Assembly (NCBI GenBank): GCA_964416365.1
Contig: CAYQDO010000018.1
Location: forward strand, 1 to 19,981
DNA: 19,981 nt
Direction of reading: 5' to 3'
DNA from: DUUS01 sp964416365
GTDB lineage: Bacteria > Bacillota_I > Bacilli_A > RF39 > UBA660
Below are positions 1 through 6,204 of this stretch, piece by piece; position 1 is the stretch's first letter; every line of letters begins with the position of its first letter. The notes below the pieces were generated by a model, which did not search any database, was not told where the DNA came from, and saw nothing but the letters and a program-made list of their open reading frames with translations. Position numbers and translations under genes: made by a program.

Positions 1-395
1 AAATTAACAAGAACTATCCCCTCTTCTTTTACTTCGATGACTTCAGCTTTTAATTCGCCATTACCAAAGGAAAGAATTGTTCCTACTTTTAATCTTTTTT
101 GAGGTTTAGCTAAACATTCCCAAATATGATCTTTAATATTTTTTAAAAGAAGTAGTTCAATAATCGCACCGGTTTCTACTTTAATGCCTATTAATCTAGC
201 CGGAATAACCTTAGTATCATTAATAACTAAAGCATCTCCCTCATTTAAATAATCTATAATATCACTAAAATGGTGATGAGATATTTCACCGGTTTCTTTA
301 TCTAAAATCAACAGTTTAGAAGCACTACGATTTTCAAGTGGTGTCTGAGCTATTAATTTTTCTGGTAATTCATAGTTAAAATCATCGGTTTTCAT
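1..395 (-). CDS. queA: S-adenosylmethionine:tRNA ribosyltransferase-isomerase QueA, 5' part (runs off the window)
   Basis: QueA transfers and isomerises the ribosyl group of SAM onto the 7-deazaguanine of tRNA, making epoxyqueuosine in the queuosine pathway in the cytosol. About 131 N-terminal residues are visible and the gene continues past base 1. My translation starts MKTDDFNYELPEKLIAQTPL and includes NRSASKLLILD, a GEISHHHF segment and NDTKVIPARLIG, all hallmarks of the QueA N-terminus. The ATG is preceded by GGAAG at a suitable distance. In Bacillus queA normally follows ruvAB. Here glyA and a terminator sit between them, so queA is a separate unit. A TATAAT at 414-419 on the minus strand could be its -10, which would give a leader of only about 12 nt. 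Confidence 0.95.
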   Translation of the reverse strand, partial: MKTDDFNYELPEKLIAQTPLENRSASKLLILDKETGEISHHHFSDIIDYLNEGDALVINDTKVIPARLIGIKVETGAIIELLLLKNIKDHIWECLAKPQKRLKVGTILSFGNGELKAEVIEVKEEGIVLVN

Positions 396-420
396 AAATT
401 CACTTCCTTTTCCATTATAC

Positions 421-443
421 AAAAAAATAGCTCTTACAGCTAT
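421..443 (-). terminator. Rho-independent terminator of glyA
   Basis: The arms ATAGCT (427-432) and AGCTAT (438-443) form a 6-bp stem with a 5-nt loop. On the minus strand the stem is followed by seven T (421-427). It lies just after the glyA stop and just before the possible queA -10, so it separates the ruvA-glyA operon from queA. Confidence 0.7.
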
Positions 444-462
444 ATTTTCGTATATTTTATTA

Positions 463-1689
463 CTACTTATTATAAATCGGAAATTTTTTAGTTAAAGTTA
501 ATACCTCTTGACTACATATATTTAATATTTCATGGTTATCTTTGTTTTCAAGAACTTTTGATATTATTTTACCTATCAATTCAAATTCTTGTTCTTTTAG
601 CCCTCTAGTTGTCATAGCTGGACTACCTAACCTAATCCCACTAGTAATAAATGGCGATTCTGTTTCATTAGGAATCGTATTCTTATTAGTGGTAAGATGA
701 ACCCTATCAAGTAATTGTTCCGCTTCTTTACCAGTTAAACCCACAGAGTTTTTTATATCTACAAGCATTAAGTGATTATCTGTTCCACCACTTATAACTC
801 TAAAACCTTCTTCAGTTAAAGATTTAGCTAAGGCTCTTGAGTTTTTAACAACTTGCATTTGATATTCAGCAAATTCAGGCTCTAAAGCTTCATGAAAACA
901 CTGTGCTTTAGCAGCAATAACATGCATCAGCGGTCCACCTTGAATACCTGGGAAAACCACTTTATTAATCTTTTTTGCAATCTCTTCGTTATTAGTTAAA
1001 ATTAATCCACCTCTTGGGCCCCTTAAAGTTTTATGAGTTGTTGTTGTAACTACATCAGCTACACCAATTGGTGATGGATGGATTCCGACTGCTACAAGTC
1101 CTGCTATATGTGCCATATCTACCATTAAATATGCTCCTACTTTATCAGCTATCTCTTTGAACTTTTTAAAATCAATAATTCTTGAATAAGCACTTGCTCC
1201 GACAATAATCATTCTTGGTTTTTCTTTAAGGGCAATTCTTCGTACTTCCTCATAATCAATCATTTCGGTTTGGAAATCAACACTATAACTGACTATTTCA
1301 TAGTCCATTCCACTAAAGTTTAAAGGGTGACCATGAGTTAAATGTCCGCCATTTGATAAATCCATGCCCATTACTTTATCACCGGGATATAATAAAGCCC
1401 GGTAAACAGCTAAATTAGCTGATGATCCACTATGAGGCTGAACATTAGCATATTTAGCTCCAAATAATTTACAGGCTAATTCTATAGCTAAATTTTCAAT
1501 GACATCGATATATTCACAACCACCATAATATTTTTTACCTGGGTAACCTTCTGCATACTTGTTGGTTAAAATACTTCCCTGTAATTTTAAAATATCCTTA
1601 GAAACATAATTTTCACTGGCAATAAGTTCAATATTTTCTTCTTGTCTTTTAGCTTCAGCATTTAAAGCTGTTTTTAATTTTCGATTCAT
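463..1689 (-). CDS. glyA: Serine hydroxymethyltransferase
   Basis: This PLP enzyme interconverts serine plus tetrahydrofolate with glycine plus 5,10-methylene-THF and supplies one-carbon units for purine and thymidylate synthesis in the cytosol. At 408 aa it has the usual bacterial length. The N-terminus carries the conserved IELIASENYVS (20-30) and KYAEGYPGKKYYGG (44-57). DMAHIAGL (191-198) binds the cofactor, and VTTTTHKTLRGPRGG contains the Schiff-base lysine K220. Its ATG overlaps the ruvB stop as ATGA (1686-1689), with a GGTGGGG Shine-Dalgarno inside the ruvB end, so translation is probably coupled. It is the last gene of a ruvA-HAD-ruvB-glyA operon and is followed by a hairpin terminator. 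No odd residues were seen and the assignment is secure. Confidence 0.97.
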   Translation of the reverse strand: MNRKLKTALNAEAKRQEENIELIASENYVSKDILKLQGSILTNKYAEGYPGKKYYGGCEYIDVIENLAIELACKLFGAKYANVQPHSGSSANLAVYRALLYPGDKVMGMDLSNGGHLTHGHPLNFSGMDYEIVSYSVDFQTEMIDYEEVRRIALKEKPRMIIVGASAYSRIIDFKKFKEIADKVGAYLMVDMAHIAGLVAVGIHPSPIGVADVVTTTTHKTLRGPRGGLILTNNEEIAKKINKVVFPGIQGGPLMHVIAAKAQCFHEALEPEFAEYQMQVVKNSRALAKSLTEEGFRVISGGTDNHLMLVDIKNSVGLTGKEAEQLLDRVHLTTNKNTIPNETESPFITSGIRLGSPAMTTRGLKEQEFELIGKIISKVLENKDNHEILNICSQEVLTLTKKFPIYNK

Positions 1690-2681
1690 ATAATTTCCCC
1701 ACCTTTAATATGATTATAACCTTTATCAGTGGCCACTCTGCCTCTTTGCGTTCTTTTAATAAAACCTTCTTGTAATAAATATGGTTCTACTACATCTTCT
1801 AAAGTTGTTACTTCTTCGCCTATAGATGAACTAATAGTTTCCACTCCAACTGGTCCCCCATTGAATTTATTTATTAGAGCATCTAAGTATTCTATATCTA
1901 TTTGATCTAAACCATACTTATCCACTTTAAGACGATTCAATGATTTTTTAGTAATATCTAAATCTATTAATTCCATGCCTTCGACCTGGGTAAAATCACG
2001 AACTCTTTTAAATAAGCGATTAGCAATTCTAGGGGTTTTACGACTACGCTTAGCAAGTTCTTCAGAAGCAACATCATCAATCGGCATTTCTAAAACCCTG
2101 CTCGTTCTTTTAATAATCTCCTTTAATTCTTCTTTAGTATAATAATTTAATTTGGAAACTATCCCGAAGCGATCTCTAAGTGGTGCCGAAATATCTCCGG
2201 CTCTTGTAGTAGCCCCAACTAAAGTAAAAGGCGGTAATTCAATTTTAATTGAACGACTCGATCCTTCAGCACCTACTACTAAATCCAAAGAAAAATCCTC
2301 CATTGCCGGATATAATATTTCTTCAATAAATTTAGGCATACGATGAATTTCATCAATAAATAAAACATCCCCTGGTTCTAAACTCGATAAAACAGCTGCA
2401 AGGTCTCCACTTTTTTCTAAAGCCGGACCAGTAGTGGTTTTAATATTAGCGCCTAATTCATTGGCAATAATATGAGCAAGAGTAGTCTTACCTAAACCAG
2501 GAGGCCCATATAATAAAACATGGTCTAAGGATTCTTCTCTCAATTTAGCAGCTTCAATAAATACTTTGATATTATCTTTAACTTCATTTTGTCCGATATA
2601 TTCATTGATATATTGCGGTCTTAAACTTTTTTCAAAAGTATCAGAATCTTGTTCTTCGGCTGATAACAGTCTACCTTTCAT
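1686..2681 (-). CDS. ruvB: Holliday junction branch migration helicase RuvB
   Basis: RuvB is the AAA+ motor that, with RuvA, drives branch migration of Holliday junctions during recombinational repair. From the GTG at 2690 the protein would be 334 aa. I prefer the ATG at 2681 (331 aa, starting MKGRLLS), because AGGTGA lies 5 nt upstream and this start matches the usual RuvB N-terminus; the GTG has its Shine-Dalgarno too close. In the 334-aa numbering, SLRPQ (22-26) and YIGQ precede Walker A GPPGLGKTT (62-70). Walker B is FIDEIH (111-116), sensor 1 is LVGATTRAG and the arginine-finger region is PLRDRFG. The C-terminal winged helix has KFNGGPVGVETIS and EPYLLQEGFI. The start overlaps or abuts the end of the upstream HAD gene, and the stop overlaps glyA. 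Confidence 0.97.
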   Translation of the reverse strand: MKGRLLSAEEQDSDTFEKSLRPQYINEYIGQNEVKDNIKVFIEAAKLREESLDHVLLYGPPGLGKTTLAHIIANELGANIKTTTGPALEKSGDLAAVLSSLEPGDVLFIDEIHRMPKFIEEILYPAMEDFSLDLVVGAEGSSRSIKIELPPFTLVGATTRAGDISAPLRDRFGIVSKLNYYTKEELKEIIKRTSRVLEMPIDDVASEELAKRSRKTPRIANRLFKRVRDFTQVEGMELIDLDITKKSLNRLKVDKYGLDQIDIEYLDALINKFNGGPVGVETISSSIGEEVTTLEDVVEPYLLQEGFIKRTQRGRVATDKGYNHIKGGEII

Positions 2682-2682
2682 T

Positions 2683-3225
2683 CTATTCACCTGCCTCTTT
2701 TAATAAATAATTCAAAATATTTTGCCAATCAGCAAATTTTATATGTTTACTTTCTTCATTCATATTAGAAACTTTTCTAATACACTTAATACCATATCTA
2801 TAAACATCATCTAAAACATCTTCCCGATCATCAATAAAGTAATCGATTTTTTCATCAAAAGCTATTTTACCTTTAGGAAAACATCTATAAATAATTTTGT
2901 CATAAGAGATTTGATATTTAGCTAAAAAATCTTCCGTAACTTTTTGATAATTATATTCTATTGGAAATTCATGACCACTGCCCCGAGCAGTAATAAAGAT
3001 TAACTCAAATCCTTTTCTTTTAAGGGTATCCAAAACTTCTTTAACTTTTGGAAATAACTTAACATTTTTTTGAATATCTTCAAGTGTTTCACTTAAAAAA
3101 TTTATTCCTTCTGGAGTTTTTATTTCTTCATAACTCTTAAATTTTAAATTCATCTTTTGAACATAATCCATAACGACTTTATGAGTATTAACAATCGTTT
3201 CATCTATATCTATTCCTATTTTCAA
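2683..3225 (-). CDS. HAD-superfamily 5'-nucleotidase-like phosphatase (NT5C/YqfW-like)
   Basis: This is a 180-aa HAD hydrolase resembling 5'(3')-deoxyribonucleotidases and the Bacillus YqfW/YorS group, which probably dephosphorylate nucleoside monophosphates. Motif I is GIDIDET with the catalytic pair D6/D8. Motif II is FITARG (T79), motif III lysine is near K118-K120 (FPKGK), and motif IV is FIDDRED (D132/D133). The start is TTG (3223-3225), 7 nt after a good AGGAG. No in-frame ATG lies nearby, and the MKIGIDIDET opening argues for this start. It begins 10 nt after the ruvA stop and its end overlaps the alternative GTG of ruvB, so it sits inside the ruvAB operon, where such a gene is not usual. 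The substrate cannot be told from sequence. Confidence 0.8.
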   Translation of the reverse strand: MKIGIDIDETIVNTHKVVMDYVQKMNLKFKSYEEIKTPEGINFLSETLEDIQKNVKLFPKVKEVLDTLKRKGFELIFITARGSGHEFPIEYNYQKVTEDFLAKYQISYDKIIYRCFPKGKIAFDEKIDYFIDDREDVLDDVYRYGIKCIRKVSNMNEESKHIKFADWQNILNYLLKEAGE

Positions 3226-3235
3226 TATAACACTC

Positions 3236-3784
3236 CTATTTAAGCATTAATCTTAATGCTTCTTTGATTTGATTTTCTAAACTTAATTCTGAACTAATCT
3301 TAGGTAATATTTTTTTAATATCATTTAATTTATAGCCTAAACCAGTTAACACTTCAATTAATTCCTCATTAGCAACTGTCTTATCGATTGAAGCACTTAG
3401 TTTTCCTTTTAAATCCAAAATAATTTGATGAGCTAGTTTATCACCAATTTTTGGGAATTTTGTTAAATATAAAATATTTTCTCGATCTATAGCGTCTACT
3501 ATGCCACCCACACTACCAGTAGCAAACATCGGCATAGCTATCTTGGGACCCAATCCTTTAACACTGATTAGTTTTAAAAACAAATTCTTTTCTTCAGTAG
3601 ATTTAAAACCGTATAAAGTGTTTTCATCCTCTCTTATATAGTTATAAATATAAACTATATAGTCCTTTTCTGTTTCAAAAGAATATGGATTAGCCACAAA
3701 AATATTGTAACCAATTCCACTATTTTCTAATACTATATAATTGCTATTAATCATCTTCACTATACCTTTTATATACCCATACAT
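3236..3784 (-). CDS. ruvA: Holliday junction DNA-binding protein RuvA
   Basis: RuvA binds the four-way junction as a tetramer and loads RuvB. At 182 aa it is slightly shorter than the usual 195-205, mostly in the linker before domain III. The N-terminal OB domain reads MYGYIKGIV and later YNYIREDENTLYGF. The two helix-hairpin-helix motifs are in LISVKGLGPKIA and LTKFPKIGDKLAHQIILDL. The C-terminal RuvB-contact domain begins near EELIEVLTGLGY and ends EALRLMLK. AAGGTGG precedes the ATG. It is the first gene of a four-gene operon with an extended -10 promoter about 20 nt upstream. Confidence 0.96.
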   Translation of the reverse strand: MYGYIKGIVKMINSNYIVLENSGIGYNIFVANPYSFETEKDYIVYIYNYIREDENTLYGFKSTEEKNLFLKLISVKGLGPKIAMPMFATGSVGGIVDAIDRENILYLTKFPKIGDKLAHQIILDLKGKLSASIDKTVANEELIEVLTGLGYKLNDIKKILPKISSELSLENQIKEALRLMLK

Positions 3785-3804
3785 GTCTATCCCACCTTAA
3801 AAAA

Positions 3805-3813
3805 ATTATACCA
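3805..3813 (-). promoter_or_regulatory. Extended -10 promoter of the ruvA operon
   Basis: Reading the minus strand gives TGG-TATAAT, with the hexamer at 3805-3810. It ends 20 nt before the ruvA ATG, so transcription would start near 3798, right at the AAGGTGG. The -35 region (about 3828-3833, GTTTTT) is poor, which fits an extended -10 promoter. Confidence 0.65.
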
Positions 3814-3935
3814 TACATTTGTATAATAAAAACAAAAAGTACTTAAATTTTAGAAATAAAAAAATATTTTAAAAAAGCAATGTCAAAATCTCTCCTACTT
3901 GCGTAAACTATAGTAGATACAAAGGAGGTATAAGA

Positions 3936-4118
3936 ATGTACTATTATGGATATAACGGAGGTTACAATACCGGATGTGGTATGCCATCTGGCTATGCAGG
4001 AACAACTCAAGGCTATGGCTTAGGTGCTGCACTTTGGATTGTTTTATTCATATTATTGGTTATCATTATAGGAGCAGGATGGTCTTCTTGGGGACATAAA
4101 GAAAATAACTGTTGTTAA
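3936..4118 (+). CDS. YjcZ-like tiny transmembrane protein (sporulation/small membrane protein family)
   Basis: This 60-aa protein has a Gly/Tyr-rich head (residues 1-28, with repeated GY and GG), one hydrophobic helix (about 31-50, core LWIVLFILLVIIIGAGW) and a Cys-Cys end. The helix with its GAGW exit resembles the YjcZ family of tiny Bacilli proteins (for example ALIVVLFILLIIVGAA in Bacillus), linked to spores or the envelope. That link is family knowledge and is not shown here. A near-perfect AAAGGAGGT (3921-3929) precedes the ATG and TATAGT (3909-3914) may be the -10. It is a single gene followed by a strong terminator. No sporulation sigma-factor promoter could be recognised. Confidence 0.75.
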   Translation: MYYYGYNGGYNTGCGMPSGYAGTTQGYGLGAALWIVLFILLVIIIGAGWSSWGHKENNCC

Positions 4119-4119
4119 T

Positions 4120-4147
4120 AAAGAAAGTGTCTAACACTTTCTTTTTT
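4120..4147 (+). terminator. Rho-independent terminator of the YjcZ-like gene
   Basis: The arms AAGAAAGTGT (4121-4130) and ACACTTTCTT (4134-4143) form a 10-bp stem closed by a CTA triloop. A T run follows, and the stop codon lies just upstream. Confidence 0.9.
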
Positions 4148-4328
4148 CTTATTCTTTAAAAATAATAATATTCTTCCATTGGTATCAATAATTGGTTTTG
4201 ACTGGGTTTAGGCAATTATTCTATGCCCCCTATTTTTTCCCTAGTTAAGTGGTATTATAATTACTATTTAAGGAAAGTAAAGTTGATTTACATAATTATT
4301 AAGTATAACTTTAAAAGACTTTAAACTA
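4148..4328. other. Intergenic stretch with one weak inverted repeat, no gene seen
   Basis: There is no credible ORF on either strand. An 8-bp inverted repeat, AATAATTG (4187-4194) with CAATTATT (4213-4220), encloses an 18-nt loop and is followed by a pyrimidine-rich stretch. It could be chance in such AT-rich DNA. The 3' end of the stretch leads into the promoter of the next gene. Confidence 0.5.
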
Positions 4329-4337
4329 TGTTATAAT
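4329..4337 (+). promoter_or_regulatory. Extended -10 promoter of the 161-aa gene
   Basis: TGT-TATAAT, with the hexamer at 4332-4337, ends 19 nt before the ATG. The predicted start of transcription (about 4344) falls just before the AAGGAGG at 4345-4351. No good -35 is visible. Confidence 0.65.
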
Positions 4338-4356
4338 AAATTATAAGGAGGTACAA

Positions 4357-4842
4357 ATGAACCCAATTTTTATCGGTGATAAAGTACCAGCTGAACTACT
4401 TGTTGGAAACCCAATTGGTACAATGCAATTGTTTGTTAATAATATTACAGACAAAAGCTTTTTTGGCGTAGCTAATGAAGGAAAATGTGTTAAACCAGCA
4501 GCACTTAAGCGAGCAGTCATTTTAAATGAAAATTGCTTTGCTTGGGAAAATGAAACAGAATCAAAATCAATTGCTAATAAATATGGTGAAGATATTGTTT
4601 TTCCTAGTTCTCAACATTATGTTGCACCAAAACATATTGTTTCCATAATAAATGCTAACAAAAAAATTGGTGTTAATTTTGATGGCACAGTAATATCAGA
4701 AGATGAACTAGCTACTTTAGAAAGTACTACTGAATATCAAGTGTTGATAGATTTCAATAAAGGTAGTTATTATTGTACTCAAGATATTCCAATCCAAGAT
4801 AGCGCAAAATTAAAGAGCGAAGAAAAAAACTACACTATATAA
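4357..4842 (+). CDS. Hypothetical protein of unknown function
   Basis: I do not recognise this 161-aa protein. It has no signal peptide or membrane segment, is mildly acidic and appears to be a soluble mixed alpha/beta protein. Two short related-looking segments, GNPIGTMQLFV near the start and EYQVLIDFNKG near residue 130, look like beta strands. The tail is charged (KLKSEEKN). Expression signals are strong: an extended -10, then AAGGAGG 5 nt before the ATG, so it is very likely a real gene. It is monocistronic, and its last codons form one arm of the terminator it shares with the convergent methyltransferase gene. No function can be proposed from context. Confidence 0.8.
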   Translation: MNPIFIGDKVPAELLVGNPIGTMQLFVNNITDKSFFGVANEGKCVKPAALKRAVILNENCFAWENETESKSIANKYGEDIVFPSSQHYVAPKHIVSIINANKKIGVNFDGTVISEDELATLESTTEYQVLIDFNKGSYYCTQDIPIQDSAKLKSEEKNYTI

Positions 4843-4854
4843 TAGGTAGTTTTT
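4825..4854. terminator. Bidirectional terminator between convergent genes
   Basis: AAAAACTAC (4825-4833) pairs with GTAGTTTTT (4846-4854). The plus strand has a T run on the right and the minus strand has one on the left. It includes the last codons and stop of the plus-strand gene and abuts the stop of the methyltransferase. Confidence 0.8.
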
Positions 4855-5583
4855 TTATGATTTTTTATTGGTAAAATTGTTTTTTGGTTTTAAAGATAAC
4901 AAATACGGTTCTTTTTCTTGAGGATTTAATGATAAATATTGCTTAACTGCTTCTTTACTTAATTGATAATAGTACTCTTCCATAGGAGTTAGCACGGGGT
5001 TTTCAAGAGGTTGATAAGCAATTACTCGCCTTCCCCTATTTTGCACTTTATAGTGTTTATATAATTCTTTAATAATTTTTATAACAAAAGCATCAGAATG
5101 TATATACTCTGGATCATCAAATGTAACTAAATAAACCCCATTAGGTTTTAAACATTTAGCTACACTATGCATTACGGAAACAGTATCTTTATAAGGAACA
5201 GAAAATAAAATCTGATAAGCCATATCAAAGGTACCGTGTAAACTTTCCGGAAGATCACAAACATCCATTCCAGGAAATGTTCTGTCTTTGATGTAATTAC
5301 TGCCTAATAAATAATGATTTATGTCTACCCCATAAACATCAGCTTGCAAATCTTTTTTAACATAATGCAAAATATTACCAGTACCCATTCCAACATCAAG
5401 GATTTTTTTATTATGAAGATCTATATTGTAAACGCTCTTTATTAATTGATTAAAATCCTTTCCAGAATCCCAGGAATCATCTACACCTGTGAAACTTCTT
5501 TTAGGTTTGGGGCCATTATCATCTACTATACTATGGGATTTATTCGTACTATTTGCACTTTTGTAATAATTATAAATAATCAT
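4855..5583 (-). CDS. Class I SAM-dependent methyltransferase, substrate unknown
   Basis: This 242-aa Rossmann-fold methyltransferase is probably cytosolic. Motif I is ILDVGMGTGN (61-70). The acidic residue that contacts the SAM ribose is in YGVDINH (D87), a MDVCDLPE segment gives the adenine contact, and FDMAYQILFSVPY (119-131) is the motif IV region. LKPNGVYLVTF matches the usual post-II strand. Residues 1-50 are unlike the common core and contain a polar stretch rich in Ser and Asn. The start is supported by GGAGGA just upstream and by an extended -10. It stands alone, converging on the 161-aa gene, so context gives no substrate. It belongs to the broad methyltransferase 11/25 group, which acts on small molecules, tRNA or lipids. 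Confidence 0.85.
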   Translation of the reverse strand: MIIYNYYKSANSTNKSHSIVDDNGPKPKRSFTGVDDSWDSGKDFNQLIKSVYNIDLHNKKILDVGMGTGNILHYVKKDLQADVYGVDINHYLLGSNYIKDRTFPGMDVCDLPESLHGTFDMAYQILFSVPYKDTVSVMHSVAKCLKPNGVYLVTFDDPEYIHSDAFVIKIIKELYKHYKVQNRGRRVIAYQPLENPVLTPMEEYYYQLSKEAVKQYLSLNPQEKEPYLLSLKPKNNFTNKKS

Positions 5584-5604
5584 ATTGTCCTCCAGTAATT
5601 GCTT

Positions 5605-5613
5605 ATTATATCA
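5605..5613 (-). promoter_or_regulatory. Extended -10 promoter of the methyltransferase gene
   Basis: On the minus strand TGA-TATAAT (hexamer 5605-5610) ends 21 nt before the ATG. The GGAGGA Shine-Dalgarno lies a few bases after the predicted start of transcription (about 5598). Confidence 0.65.
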
Positions 5614-5630
5614 ATATTATTTTAAAAGGC

Positions 5631-5656
5631 AAAAAAAAGCTTAACAAAGTTAAGCT
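5631..5656 (-). terminator. Rho-independent terminator of the gene lost in the scaffold gap
   Basis: AGCTTAAC (5638-5645) pairs with GTTAAGCT (5649-5656) around an AAA loop, and eight T follow on the minus strand (5631-5638). It ends the argS operon. Confidence 0.9.
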
Positions 5657-5800
5657 ATAAATTATTTTCTCTTTTAATTCTTTCAATATCNNNNNNNNNN
5701 NNNNNNNNNNNNNNNNNNNNNNNNNNNNNNNNNNNNNNNNNNNNNNNNNNNNNNNNNNNNNNNNNNNNNNNNNNNNNNNNNNNNNNNNNNCTAAATCCAT
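5655..5800 (-). CDS. Third gene of the argS operon, mostly missing in the scaffold gap
   Basis: Only the two ends are visible. After the ASCH stop, a start ATG (5798-5800) follows an AGGA and opens M-D-L before the N run. After the gap, one minus-strand frame reads DIERIKRENNL and stops at TAG (5655-5657), directly at the base of the terminator, as expected for a true C-terminus. Because 100 N is a placeholder length, reading a single frame across it is meaningless. A frame that reads on past the terminator on the left side is probably an artefact. The true length and function are unknown. Confidence 0.55.
5691..5790. other. Scaffold gap of exactly 100 N
   Basis: A run of exactly 100 N is the conventional spacer for a gap of unknown size in a draft or metagenome assembly. 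Distance and reading frame across it cannot be trusted. Confidence 0.99.
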
Positions 5801-5805
5801 ATATC

Positions 5806-6204
5806 CTACTTTCTATATTCCCAGATACCCAGTCTGCCCTTAGCAGGAATAGGATATTCTAAAGCTTCTAGATCTTTTAAAATCCAAGCATATCTTCCTA
5901 CTTGGTAATCACCACATATATATTCATTCGAATTCTTGTTTATTTCTTCTATAAATTCATCTGTCATATAGATACAATCTATTAAAGTACACTTTGCTAT
6001 TATATAACCATATTTAAAGTTAGGACTTTTTAAAAGTTTAATTTGCTTACCATATTTAATTAAATCTTTGTTAGTTAATTTTCTTTGACTAGCATGAATA
6101 TAAAGTTCTCCTCGATACTTAGTAGCCCAGCTTCTTGTTTCCACCTTTTTAATACCCTCTTTAACTAAACTTGCCCAAGGTTCTAATAAACTTATTACTT
6201 TCAT
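5806..6204 (-). CDS. ASCH-domain protein (PUA-like fold)
   Basis: This 132-aa single-domain protein has the ASCH signature: MKVISLLEPWASLVKEGIKK followed by VETRSW and a conserved YRGELYIHAS segment, ending with GRLGIWEY. ASCH domains have a PUA-like barrel and are thought to bind RNA or modified nucleosides. The E. coli relative YqfB is an N4-acetylcytidine amidohydrolase, but I cannot confirm its catalytic triad here. The ATG overlaps the argS stop by one base (TAATG), so it is co-transcribed and probably translationally coupled to argS. That pairing hints at a role in tRNA or RNA metabolism, but this is inference. Confidence 0.85.
   Translation of the reverse strand: MKVISLLEPWASLVKEGIKKVETRSWATKYRGELYIHASQRKLTNKDLIKYGKQIKLLKSPNFKYGYIIAKCTLIDCIYMTDEFIEEINKNSNEYICGDYQVGRYAWILKDLEALEYPIPAKGRLGIWEYRK

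Noticed and set aside
2152..2346. Plus-strand ORF of 64 codons inside ruvB
   Set aside because: It lies antisense within the conserved ruvB coding region and has no start signals. It is a shadow of the real gene.
4187..4220. Inverted repeat AATAATTG/CAATTATT as a small RNA or terminator
   Set aside because: The stem is short and AT-only with an 18-nt loop, and no clear T run follows. It is easily expected by chance here.
5606..5800. Single minus-strand ORF read straight through the N run
   Set aside because: The 100 N are a placeholder, so frame continuity is not real. The left part of that frame runs through the terminator hairpin. A different frame ends naturally at TAG before the hairpin.
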